Shown: piece by piece, positions 23,413 through 35,516 of the stretch | How the letters are laid out: each line of letters opens with the position of its first letter | Position numbering within the stretch: position 1 is the first letter of the stretch | Assembly: GCA_965153455.1 (NCBI GenBank) | Contig: OZ234496.1 | Span: forward strand, 16,670,304-16,734,303 | Source: Sphagnum compactum | Lineage: Eukaryota > Bryophyta > Sphagnopsida > Sphagnales | Length of the DNA stretch: 64,000 nucleotides | Direction of reading: 5' to 3' | Translations under genes and position numbers: made by a program | The notes under the pieces: model-generated | Databases searched by the model: none | The model's input: only the letters and a program-made list of their open reading frames with translations | Told to the model about the DNA's origin: nothing

Positions 23413-26139
23413 GGTGATGCATATTTGACAATTTGGACGGAATATGAACTCAACAAATTGTTGATTCATTTCAACAATAAAGTGGCGCTTCACAATTTGA
23501 CAAACTAGATGTGGTGAAGATCCTAAGTCAACTTGACAATTTATCAGCAAATGGTATTCCGTGTCTGTTGCTCTTTGTAAATCAAGCAACACCAAAAGGT
23601 CTGATGTACATTTTTGGGCCCTTTTGGTACCTTTTTCTGCAAAAGCATTTTCTTCCTAGTGTCTCTTCTTTTAAATTTGGTCCAGATCCTTGTGGGGGTG
23701 TTGGGGTGGGTATTGGAAATTACACCATATCCTCATTGGGTATCAAAAATCAAATACCCAGTTACCATCTAGAGAATCACAGTTCTCAAATTGTTTTGGC
23801 AAAAAACCAAATATCTGCTTAAAACTGCCAGGTCTTTGCTGGTTCTTTCATCAAACCTGATGATTCTTTGAAGTTTTTCAAATACCCAAAACCAACGGGT
23901 CTTTGGTTCTGGATTTTTTCAAATACCCAGAACCAGTGAGTATTAAAAAAATCAGATACCCACCTCACACTGGTGTTGCATGTAGCATCTTTTTTGTGAG
24001 TACACATTCTCAACACATCTCAATGCTCATTGTATTTGTCTTTCCCTTGAGAATTAATACCCGAGCATTGAATTCTCATGCATACCTATAGAAATAGCTA
24101 CAAAGGGATCGAGCCTTTTTTTTTTGGTCAACTATGAATCAGTTGCTGTCTTGCGATCATGCATCAACAATGGTGTTTTTCTGGGCTCCAAAATTACATG
24201 CCATGGGAGACTCTGATTTTTTGCAGGCAAATACAAATCACTATATGAAACAGCCAGCTATGTTGCCCAACAAGAAACATCGTGTGCCCGTCCCATAAGA
24301 TCCATCTATTAATGAAGGTAATTTGTTTGTTTGTTTTGTCAAGACAATATCTCCCAAAACCATATCTTCTCACTGTGCTCTTGGTACTTAAGCCCTTGAT
24401 GAGTAGGGGTGCATTAAGGTGGTTTCATATTGTTTAAACATATTTAGCAAGAGTTATTGAATTTTGAATAACTTGTCATTGAAAATCCAATCAAAATAGG
24501 ATTAAAAATTCTGGGAAAAATTTCAGGGTGTACTCTTGGTACTGTTGGAATGGAGGTGAGTTCATATTAATGGCCCTTGAGGTCTAGTCTGAATGGAGAC
24601 AATTTCATATCTTTTAGATCTAAGCTGTGGGAAATATTGAAATTTGAGTAATTTTTGTCATTGGAAAATTCAGTAAACTAAAAAAAATCAAATCTTTAAT
24701 GAAAATGAAATTTGTAATTATAGGCTAAAAGAATGTGTACCATTTTCCCTTTAAAAATTCTTTCATTAACAGCTAGATTAAAGTGTTTTTGCATGGAATT
24801 CTATAATTAATGAACTGTCATGCAGTTTAAAGAGCAAACCCTCAAAATCTACTGAAATTAATATGTAGTATACAGTGGAGGACTTTGCATGTCACAATAT
24901 TGTTAATGGTAGTTCACTCACTGTAAAGCACCAGCCCTCAGATTTCCTGCAATTTCTTGACCTAACTCAAGTTGGTACTGCGACCCTGGGACAGTGGGAA
25001 GTATTGATGCAACTGCTTTACCTCCATGCAAATGTGAGCATTGACAAATGTGACAATGGGATATTTATGGTGTTAGAATTTAGAAGCACCATCCAAGATT
25101 TTTTAGGGTTTTTTTCCATGGTACCACTTTAGGTGATGGTCCCTTCACCCAAGGCTTTATGTTGACACTTAAACACTTCTAGGTCCGCAAGGATGAGAAC
25201 AAATGAAGTAATATTCCTCATTTAAAGTTGTTCTGGAATAAATTTCTTTTTGGCTGATAGGGCAGAAAAGTCCTCCATGTTTTTTAACCTAGCCTTTTTT
25301 GCAACTTGTAGTGTCTTCTTTTCCTTCCAGACATGTAAAGACTAAAGACTTTACCACTCTTTTTTAACACTAAAATGGGTGAGCTTTCAAGGATGGATGT
25401 AATTTCCAGTGTTGGGTGATTCTTAGAATGAGGGACAGATACTTCTCGATTATCAACCTGGGTATAAACTCACTTACGTATCAATTCTCAAAAATTTCAA
25501 ATAACCAGTTTGCTATATAATTGAGGCTCTCAAGAAATCAAAAAGTAAAAGAACCAGCCAAAGAATCGATGGCCAGTTTATTCATGAAAACTATCAGATC
25601 CTTAAGGTTTCTGAAACAACTGGAATCAACGATTCTTTTATTTGAATGTTTTTCAAAGAACTGGCACCAGTGGTTCTTTGATTCTGAAATATTTAAAGAA
25701 CCAGAATTGACAACGGCCTAAAAATCCAAAGAACCGCCCAACACCGATAATTTGTCTCGGACCATTTGGAAATGAAATTATGATGTTGATTGTGTTTTCC
25801 ATTTTTGACCCAAAAAAACACTCTCTTCCTTCCCATTGCCTCACTTCTTTAACACAAACCCTGGGTTGCAATAGTCACTTTTCTTACATGTACCAAACAC
25901 TTTTTCGACTTGCCCCCAGTGGGAAGTTCCATGTCTACTTATTTGTCACCAACTTTCATGCCTCCATGCATCCACAAATGGTAAGCAATAAACAGAGTAA
26001 ATAAATATTACAAATTTATGGCTCGATCTTTATGCGAGGTAACACCATTCGACTGACACTCTAATGAAATAAAGGCTCCCTCGGCTGCACCTCCGGTGAG
26101 CCCTTATTCCTGGAATGCCTTGGTTATTACTTTATACAG
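23413..26139. other. spacer, no gene recognised
   Basis: Contains a direct repeat around 23875-23940 (TTTTTCAAATACCCA-type words beside GGTTCT/AGAACC words) and related GAACC/GGTTC words in both orientations at 25530-25740. Open frames are short and unmatched. Confidence 0.4.
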
Positions 26140-26322
26140 AATTTGACTCCATCCAAGACATTTTGAGTTTTTACGTCTCCATGTTTTCTTTTTTCTTTTT
26201 CCTCACACGGCTTTCATCATATAGGGACCTTGAATTTGACTCCAACCAAGAAATCTTGAGTTTTGAGCTCTCCATCTTTATTTTTCTTTTTCCTCACACG
26301 GGCTTCTTCCAAACACAGAAAA
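26140..26322. repeat. 92-bp tandem duplication
   Basis: GAATTTGACTCCATCCAAGA at 26140 recurs as GAATTTGACTCCAACCAAGA at 26232, and both copies continue through TTGAGTTTT, CTCCAT and CTTTTTCCTCACACGG. Two copies with a few per cent divergence and small indels. Confidence 0.85.
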
Positions 26323-27156
26323 GAATAAATTTCATGTTACTTGTGTGGCTCTAGGCATGGTAGACGCTTGAATGAAAGATGTTTGCATTTTTTTTTTCTT
26401 TGTATTTTGTCGGTACTTCAATGGGCAGAACTTTCAACGGGGTTGGGAGGTATCTTAGGAATATGTCAAGTCTTCTCAACAAGTTCCTTCCAAATTAAAG
26501 AGTCAATGTATTACATAGGGGAAGGGTAGGGTTCAAAGGGTCAGTCCAGAATTTCAGGGCGCAGGAACGCGGACGGGAAAATATATATTATGTAACAGAT
26601 TAAAGAGTGGTGGTATACCACATCTTCTCTACTTCTCTATTCCTCTCTCGTTGTCCTTTTCTTATTGAATTGTTATGTTGTTCTTTGGGTATTTTGTTTA
26701 TGATGCAAACTTGTGAAAAATCTCTACTCACAATTCGATTGCCAATTTGATTTTTGTTTCTTTCGTGGTTCATAATATGCAAGACATCATGAACTGTAGA
26801 ATGTTGTAGATGTGTTGAGTGGCTTTTTGACAAGAAAATCAGAGATCAGCTTGTTGACTACTCCGTTTTGATTTGTGGCGTGCAGTAGGTAGTGGTAGCT
26901 CCATTTCTATCAAAGAGGTTGTATGTTAGCTTGGACTCTTTATTTGTGAACTTTGGACCACAGTTCTTTGACTCACCAGAAACATTGAGCTTGAACGAGG
27001 CCTCAAGAGAGCAGGAGAAAGAAGACTTGCAAGAAAATCTAGCTTTCAACTTTGGTGGACGGACACTCTTTTTCATTGAAAGAAATCAAAGAGTCTTGTC
27101 TCTTCTTGAATAATATCCTTGGAGTGATTTGTGATTTGCTGTAGACTAGAGAAAAC
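26323..27156. other. upstream region of the kinase gene
   Basis: No separate gene is recognised. The plus strand is open over 26892-27113, ending 44 bp before the kinase start, but with no kinase-family resemblance; it is probably leader sequence. Confidence 0.35.
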
Positions 27157-28782
27157 ATGGCGGTGACAAACCAACTAAATAAGTCAAATAGGGATGCAAA
27201 GACAGAGAAAGTACTAACCACATTAGAGTTAGACTTGGCGGCTACAGAAGGGCTAAACAAGTCGAATATTGATGCAGAGAGAGAGAGACAGAAAGTACTG
27301 TCCACAATAGAGTTAGTCTTTGCAGTGCGTCTTGATGAAATTCAGTTGAACAAACAATTGTGTAGGTACTTGAGAAAACAACTTGGAAAGATGAGGAATG
27401 CCGTAGAATTTCTCAATCTAGTACCGGATATTTATAGGAGTGCTTGTGAAGAATTGCACTTGGTGGTGAAGCGTGTGGAGAATCTACAACAAAGATGCGT
27501 ATGCAAAACTCTCACATGGCTTGATGCAGCAATAACCTTGGCAAATGTTAAAGAAGAAGTACTGGAGCTGTTGCTTGACCTCTCATGGTGGACACATATG
27601 TTAAAGATTGCAACTAACAGCTCAGGTATGGGAGGATCTGGAGTTACTCAAAAGGTGGAAACAGCAGTGATGAAACTTGAAGCCCTTTTTGAAAAGCTAA
27701 GAAAAGAAGGTAGCTCTTTGCAAAAGGCATCTCAGGCTGATGAGGAATATCTAGTTAGCAGGCTTCAGGGAGTACTGGAAGAAAAGCAAACGCCTAATGG
27801 AGAAAGATCAACTCCTGTTACCCACAGTCGTGAATATATTCTTGCAACCTATTTGTTGTTCCGCATTAAAGGAGATCCAATTGCTCCAGATGTGGACCTT
27901 CAGTTGAAGCATTATGGATGGGTCAATCATTTGGGAAGAGGTTCGTATGGTGAAGTAAATGAGGTTACATGGTTGAATCAAAATTGTGCACACAAATCAT
28001 TCACGACTAGTGATGAGAAGGAAGTCACTCTCTTGAAGGTTTGCAGTCACCCACACATCGTGCAATATTTTTGGCATTGGCAAAAGGGATATGTGTCCCA
28101 CCTGATGATGGAATTGATGCCTGAAAACCTCTCCGCCCACCTCAACAGAAGAAATGGCACTCCATTTCCATTGCATGTGGCAATTGACATAATGTTGCAA
28201 ATTGCCAAAGCCATGCAGTATCTCCATAGCAAGAGACCCCAGAAGATTGTCCATAGGGACCTCAAGCCTTCAAACATTCTTGTGAAACCTCTCCCAGAGA
28301 GTTCTGATGGCTACTTACAAGTGAAACTGGCTGATTTTGCGGCGTCAAAATTTTACAACAAGACAGAAACTTCATCATTACAAACACACATGGTGGGCAC
28401 ACGTGTGTATGCTGCACCAGAGGTGTTCACCCAAGAAGTAGTCTTGGACAACAACAATCCCAAATTTCCTTCCAAGGCTGATGTTTGGAGCTTTGCTATG
28501 GTCTGTTCAGAAATTCTCACTGGCAAAGCACACTTCATAGATGAACCTGCAATTGGTCTTCATGCTCGAATCAAAGAACCTGGCATTCGACCTCAACTAC
28601 CAAATGATTGTGCTTATGGCCTACGATTTTGCATCACTCAATGTTGGGACCTCGATCCAAAGAGGCGACCAAAATTCATTGATGTTTGCAAAATGCTCAA
28701 TTTTGCAAAAGCAACAAGCTTGGAGATATTGGATGTCGAGATTTTCAATCTTTTGTTTGTGTCAGGCCAGGTTGGAGGTTGA
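27157..28782 (+). CDS. protein kinase with DUF1221-like N-terminal domain
   Basis: A single uninterrupted frame of 541 residues in a good plant start context (AAACATGGCG). Residues about 57-230 are helical and resemble the DUF1221 domain that precedes kinases in some plant lineages (family call from memory). The kinase domain runs from the glycine loop LGRGSYGEV (259-267), with beta-3 Lys280, catalytic HRDLKPSN (366-373), metal-binding Asp393 and APE (420-422). In place of DFG it reads DFA (393-395). All other catalytic residues are present, so it is probably active Ser/Thr-type. Residues 7-28 and 33-56 are an imperfect tandem duplication (LNKSN..DA..KVLTTLEL type). No signal peptide or membrane segment: a cytoplasmic kinase, substrate unknown. 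An unrelated, broken RLK-type kinase follows immediately downstream. Confidence 0.85.
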   Translation: MAVTNQLNKSNRDAKTEKVLTTLELDLAATEGLNKSNIDAERERQKVLSTIELVFAVRLDEIQLNKQLCRYLRKQLGKMRNAVEFLNLVPDIYRSACEELHLVVKRVENLQQRCVCKTLTWLDAAITLANVKEEVLELLLDLSWWTHMLKIATNSSGMGGSGVTQKVETAVMKLEALFEKLRKEGSSLQKASQADEEYLVSRLQGVLEEKQTPNGERSTPVTHSREYILATYLLFRIKGDPIAPDVDLQLKHYGWVNHLGRGSYGEVNEVTWLNQNCAHKSFTTSDEKEVTLLKVCSHPHIVQYFWHWQKGYVSHLMMELMPENLSAHLNRRNGTPFPLHVAIDIMLQIAKAMQYLHSKRPQKIVHRDLKPSNILVKPLPESSDGYLQVKLADFAASKFYNKTETSSLQTHMVGTRVYAAPEVFTQEVVLDNNNPKFPSKADVWSFAMVCSEILTGKAHFIDEPAIGLHARIKEPGIRPQLPNDCAYGLRFCITQCWDLDPKRRPKFIDVCKMLNFAKATSLEILDVEIFNLLFVSGQVGG

Positions 28783-29015
28783 TGCCTCTTGGGTGTAAGG
28801 TGAGAAAGCACCCTCTCTTGCATTTCATTTCTCCCCAGGGTATCCTAGTCCCATAGGTTAAGAATGACCACAACCTAGGCCTAATAAGAGTCCCAAGGTT
28901 TCAAGCCTATTTGATGTTTTCTTTGTTCAAGTTTTATAGATTTGATATCACTATATAGTTGTATATAACTGACATAGATGCATGTATGTCTCCTATATAA
29001 AGTCTTTTTCTTCAG

Positions 29016-30476
29016 TGAATGGAAGAAGGCAAAGGCTCTTCTCCTATGAAGAGTTGAAAGTTGCACACAAGGATTTCACCAACAAGATTGAGTTCCATGG
29101 ACCTGACTTTGTTCATAAGGTACATATATGATTAATGTGATCATTGCTCATTTTAAAGATGTTTTTAAGATTCTTGTGCCCCACTAATTACTTGGTAAAA
29201 AATTGTCTCAGTTGTGGATTTTGGGCACTATAATGTTGTTATGATTAAGAATATTTGTTTCCTTACACATTGAAAGAAGTTAGGTTTAATTATTTAGTGT
29301 TGGAACATTTCCCAGGATTTGTTACTGGATGGTACCACAGTGGAGGTGAAAGGAGGGCAGACCTTAGAACATGAGGTTAGGCCTTTTGAAGAATGCAATT
29401 TATTAGGAAACTTTTTGAATGATGAAGTCATGCCTTTGCCGGCTATTCAACACCCCAACCTTGTCAGGCTCCTTGGTTGTTGTATTATAGCGATGAGCTC
29501 ATTCAAGTCTATGAATCCCTCCCCAATTCAAGTCTCTCCCAAGCCTTCTCTTGTGCATATCCATCCTCTTATAGGTTTGATTCCCATGTCTTGTCCATTG
29601 GAACCTTCATGCAAGTAGCTTTTGAATGAATTTTGTAATTGAACCTATAATTTGAGAAGAAAGTGGAGAAACTGAAAAGCTGAAAAATTGTGATATTGTG
29701 CCAATATGCTCTTAGGTTATGTTGAAACAGAAGCTCAATTGTGACAGTTATATTTTGATGCCTGGAGGTGGTCTAGCGCACCACAGGAGTTACAAGCCTG
29801 GAGTAGCTTGGGTTTGCTTTTGTATCCCATGTCAAATTGGATGGGGAACATTTAGAACAGGCATCTAGTTCTCAGTCATGTCATCTTCATCCTTCAGGTG
29901 TATAATGACTTACAACCTGGAAAGTTAGGCATCTTTGAAACAATCTACATAAATAAGCTCCTGGTGTTGCAGATCTTCATGCATAATATCAGCAAGCAAA
30001 TCAACAACATGCACCAAAAATTGATTTGTTGACAAGGTTGAAGATAATATTGGGAATAGCACAGGGATTGGCATATTTGAATGACGGGTGTGGGATATTT
30101 CATGGTGAACTCAATCTGAGCAAAATTTTATTGGATGAGGGTTACAATCCCAAGATTGTTGACAATACAAGTATATGCACCTCTGTCACAGATCATCACT
30201 TTCAGTATTGGTAGTACCGAATCCTAACTATTTTGCTAATATTCTTCTATGCTGCTTGGTGTAATTCGAAATTCCATCACATCTGTAGCTCAAAAAAATA
30301 AAAAACCCTACTGTTGTGTCAACTTAGACCCTAGAATCAATCCCAACATGACCAATGTGGTTTCAAGGTTGATTGGGGATGCCAACATTACTTCTGTCCA
30401 AATTTCAGATTCTCTTGAATCTTATGAAGGTACTATAGACAATCATCTGATATATTGTCAATTTGTTCACTTGTAG
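29016..30476 (+). pseudogene. broken receptor-like kinase gene (RLK cytoplasmic domain)
   Basis: Exon-like 29016-29119 reads RRQRLFSYEELKVAHKDF and splices in phase 0 to 29316 onward, DLLLDGTTVEVK, then IQHPNLVRLLGCCI. That is the juxtamembrane region, the N-lobe with its Lys, and the HPNLV block of DUF26/LRR-type receptor kinases. Near 29490 the frame shifts; the homology continues in another frame as SDELIQVYESLPNSSLSQAL. A later block at about 30024-30165 reads KIILGIAQGLAYL, then HGEL where HRDL is expected, KILLDEGYNPKI, and DNT where DFG is expected. A last scrap near 30318-30390 (DPRINPNMTN) may be C-lobe. No extracellular or membrane segment is attached. Frameshift plus loss of HRD and DFG mark it as a pseudogene. 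It belongs to a different kinase family from the intact gene at 27157. Confidence 0.8.
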
Positions 30477-31379
30477 TAATGCAAATTTTCCTACCATTTC
30501 AGTACATTATGCTAGTTCAGTTCTTTTTCTCCTGAATTTTATCCATTGTTCTTGTACATCAAAGAGAAGTGACTTTAGCAATCAATATGATTTGTCATTG
30601 ATAACCGTGTCCCTTGTTTTGTAGCCATATGGTTAAGAGTCATTCTTCTTTCGAGTTTCCATCTTTGACCTGAAACTCAGGTTGCACAATATCCCAATTG
30701 TATAGATCAAACTTCAAATGCAGTTGCAAACATGGTATAATTATGTTAGGAAGTAGGTCCAAAACCCAAGAGCAACTCTATTTTCAGCTGGCAGAAATCC
30801 AATGGGTTAGTATTCTACTCTGGCTCTTCATAATCTTTAGTGATAGTTTGTGGTCAAAAATCTTTTGCTATTGAACCAGTATCATTCTTGGGGACCACAT
30901 GACCCACCGTAAAAAAATCAGATTCCTTGTAGCTCACATTCCAGTAAAGGCATGCTTCCACATTCTAAGTTCTACTTGGTAGTATTGATGGATTGCACAA
31001 TTTATAACTATGAAACTCTGTCATTAGTTAGGAATGGGTCAAGCAAAGGATTTAAATGAAGAAGATCATGGACCACCACTTCAGTTTTGGCTAGGGGTGA
31101 CAATTCTCTTCACATCCTCCATTGTGTTGCCCAAAGCATCATGAACCTGCCACAAATTGAGTTCAGTTCTACCAATATCTTCACAATTGAATGACACCCA
31201 AAAGCCAAGAACAATGAATGTCAATCATGCTGCACTTTGTTATCTCAAATGAAGCAATACTGTGACCACTTCAGAAGTCGTAAGTTCATCACTCATCAAA
31301 AAATACTCGAGGCCCAAGCTAAGTTATAGTTTTTTAGATAGAATTGAAGAAATATTTATAGTCTTTTGGGGTGTGGATT
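30477..31379. other. spacer, no gene recognised
   Basis: Nothing beyond short motif-free frames. Confidence 0.4.
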
Positions 31380-32095
31380 CAAGATTCAGGATTTACCTGG
31401 TTGAGGGCACTGCTACTGGCTTACTTGGCTTCATTCAGTTTGTTCTGGCTTGCTTTGGATGCATCAGCACGTCCCTGCTTTGTCTGATCACACTTCTGTC
31501 TTCATACATTTCCAGCTTCATTGGCCTTGTCTTGGTTAGCTCTAGCAGCTTGGCTGACCTTGTCCTAAGTGACTCCCGCAACCTCTTGTGACATCCATTC
31601 AGTGTCCAGGTTGTTGATTACATCCTAATCCACAAGCAAATCAAAGACAATTCATCAAGACAGATTTGCAGCGAGCTACAAGCCTGATATTCCCAGCCAT
31701 ATATTCCGCAGGATTGGTCTCAAAAGGAACATCAAGTAAACAACCTAGAATGGGATTATGGACAACTTTCTCTTGTTTGCTGGGCCTGCACATCACTGTC
31801 AACCTCTCCATCTGAGACTTCGCATTCCGACATTTGTGATTCAACATCGGGACATTTGATTTCACTCCTCTTCCACCTTCCTGAATTCAAGAGACATGGA
31901 TCCTTAAACTGCATCCCTAGTGGTGATTTCTACTCCTACTGGACAGTGAAGCGTTTGATCTACTCAAGAAATCTGAGCAGGCAGAGGATGAAATATGAGC
32001 GAACTTTGGCGGCGTCGTGGGTCTATCTAGCCTTCTCGTGGCCCAAGTGCTTGCTTTGCTCACCCTCGTTCTCAGCTAGAGCGTCGACCATCTTC
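31380..32095 (-). pseudogene. possible LEA-protein pseudogene
   Basis: Reading the minus strand from about 31590 to 31400, one frame gives SQEVAGVT, stop, DKVSQAARANQDKANEAGN, stop, RQKCDQTKQGRADASKAS, QNKLNEAK. The Lys/Ala/Asp/Gln-rich 11-mer-like pattern (DK..QAA..NQDKANEA) is typical of group-3 late embryogenesis abundant proteins, which protect cells during drying. A second patch at 32092-32020 begins MVDALAENEGEQSKHL and soon meets a stop. Two internal stops and no complete frame suggest a decayed copy. The short length and biased composition make the family call tentative. Confidence 0.35.
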
Positions 32096-32382
32096 ACTAA
32101 CGGAATAAGTTGTGGTCGGTGAAGCTAAAATACACAACGTTAATTCAGAACACTCGAGTACTGCAAAAGTGTTTTGAACTGCCGAAGAGAGTACCAAAGA
32201 TTTCGGAGTAATTCGTCATTACACCTTTACAAGTATGATTTGGGAAGACGATGAGGGAGAGATTATGTTCAACGTATGTAGATTTGGGTCTTCGGATTTG
32301 AGTGAATTCCTTCTTTGATCGTAACATTTCTGGTACGTGTACGGTTTCTGAGGATTTCTTGATAAGGTTATGTTCAGAATAG

Positions 32383-33465
<1,083 letters not shown>

Positions 33466-34564
33466 GCAGGTTCGAGATTCAGAATAGGCTGTCACGTAAG
33501 CGGTAGTTAGAACTTTCGAGGTGCAGCCATTTTGAGAGGTATCCAGGCTTTTTACTTTGTGTGAATTGACTCCTACAGGCGCGTATGATCAAGCCCCGAG
33601 CAATTTTTTCCCACGCGGATGTGTGTTTTTGTGACCGTATGCACCCCAATAGACTATCATATCTAGCACCTTCTCCAGTGCTTCTCTTGAGTTCATGAAT
33701 GCAAATCTTACAAACCTTGATCTCAGTGTTATTGCTGCATTTATCTCTTGTGGCTTGATCTGCAAATCAAGGTTCCAGAAACACTTTGTGGTGCCACATT
33801 CTGTTCTCTTTCAGGTTTTGCGCTTTCAGAAGGTGATAGAGATCCACATCTTCCAATAATTTCCTTGAGCAAAACACTTCATGACTGTTCTGCAAGTCTT
33901 GCCTTCAGTCCAGAGATTCTCCCCTCGCCTCATATGTAATCAGGTCTGTTTGATGGTTGCTTTGCTTTTACATATTCTAAGATATTCTTTGGTTGCAGAA
34001 GAGAGGACCTGCCTTCAGCATTGTGAGTCAGAGTGGCTTAATGCATTCTCTCTTTGTGTCTCAAATGCTGATTGTAAAGTCCAAAAACATGCAGGTTTTG
34101 GAAGAATTCAAAAGTACCATTGTTGCAGATCTGTAGTTTTTCTAGGTATTCAGATTTTCTCAAGGACTTTTGAAGACATCATGACAGCCCAAGTATTATG
34201 CTGATTTCTCTGATACTGAGCTGACACATTCAGAAAAGAAAGTTGTCTTTGATCGCAGGTTCAATTTGTCCAAAGAGAATTTGGCCAAATCCTGAAGCAA
34301 TGCTGGAAGATGATGCTATGATTACTCGTACGGAATGTACCGCAGTGCCATAAATTGTAAAAGGTGATCTACCTCCTCTTGGCAAGTGAGAGCCATACAT
34401 TTCAGTTTCTTCCAATCAATAGACATACTTGAAAAAGAATTCCATCTATGATTAAGAACCTTGAAACACTGATCATGGCAATTTCCTTCAACTTGTTTTG
34501 GGCCTCAGAGTGTAACTGACAATGATTTGCTTCATGGGTGTGACTGACAGATTCTCATGAACAG
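33466..34564. other. spacer, no gene recognised
   Basis: The first part is probably the 3' untranslated region of the SDR gene. Frames such as 33881-34204 (+) have no motif. Confidence 0.4.
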
Positions 34565-35516
34565 ATGTTGGTGGGAAATGATAGGCCTGCACAGAGGAGT
34601 TCATCTTTGCTGCTTGCAGCTGCTTGTTCCTTGGCAACCTTGGCTATATTGCCTGCCTCCAAAACCACACTCACTACCTTCCGATCCTTGACCCAGTATG
34701 TCCCAAAATTTTAAGATGGTGCATTTGTGGCCTTGTGTCCCTAAGTCACAGCCTCACCAACATCGTCACCATGAAATTGCCAAGACAAGTCAAATGTGGG
34801 ACATGCCAACACACTGTCCAGAACCTGTAAAACTAGCATAAAAGAGGACATGTCTTCTGTGCATCTGTGTCCAATAAGTGCAATTGCCTCCACCAGGTAC
34901 TCTTCTATTCAATAGATTGAACAGAAGCAATATCCTGGATTAGAAAGGAAATTTAGTTGCCTTGGATCCTCCCTTCTCCTCTGCCAGTTGCCCATTCAAG
35001 AGTTCCATTTGAGACTTAGCCCTGACACCCCACCACCACAATGTGTGCTGCCAATGTGGTGCCATCTTTGAATTTCACTGTCTTCACATGCACCAACTGT
35101 CAGTTGTTAAGAAAGTTGGACAGATTTGTTGCCATCAAACAAGTTCCACATTCATCTTCTTGAACTCTATATCTCTGGGTCCCTTCAAGATGGTGACAGT
35201 TTTGGCTTTGTAGTAGCCCTTGTCAAAAGGCTACAAGCTCTGGATGAACAAATGGGGGGCACTGCAACGCAAACACCACAAGAAGAGAATATATGTTGAC
35301 ACTAATTTCATGTGCAGTTTCAAAGGAAGAGCACAGGGTTTCACTGCAATGAGGGCCCGGGATGACCATTGTGACCATTCTTGACCAAGCAAGCAGTGAG
35401 TTCCAAGCCAATGTAACCAATAACCACAGCTGCATCATCCCTCTTATCCTTGATGGCTGCTAAAAGTTTATCACCACCAGCAATCTCTGTCAGGTAGTAT
35501 ATGCCTTGGAATCTGC
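34565..35516 (-). pseudogene. MDHAR: monodehydroascorbate reductase pseudogene (C-terminal half)
   Basis: Colinear blocks on the minus strand match MDHAR, the FAD enzyme that recycles ascorbate with NAD(P)H. About 35515-35360 reads FQGIYYLTEIAGGDKLLAAI then VVIGYIGLELTA. About 35266-35145 reads CPPFVHPELVAF, a stop, then DKGYYKAKTVTILKG. About 35092-34950 reads VKFKDGTTLAAHIVVVG, a stop, then LLNGQLAEEKGG. About 34790-34565 reads FHGDDVGEAVT, a stop, FGTYWVKDRKVV, and AKVAKEQAAA. At least four stops or frame breaks interrupt it. GIYYLTEI and IVVVG are diagnostic words of the family. A TTGCAG acceptor before CPPFV and intron-like sequence between blocks suggest a decayed gene duplicate, not a processed copy. 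The N-terminal FAD-binding part is absent. Confidence 0.82.

Noticed and set aside
31262-31591. 109-codon plus-strand hydrophobic frame
   Set aside because: It is the antisense of the Lys/Ala-rich LEA-like pattern; antisense of such sequence reads as Leu/Ser/Phe-rich and mimics membrane segments.
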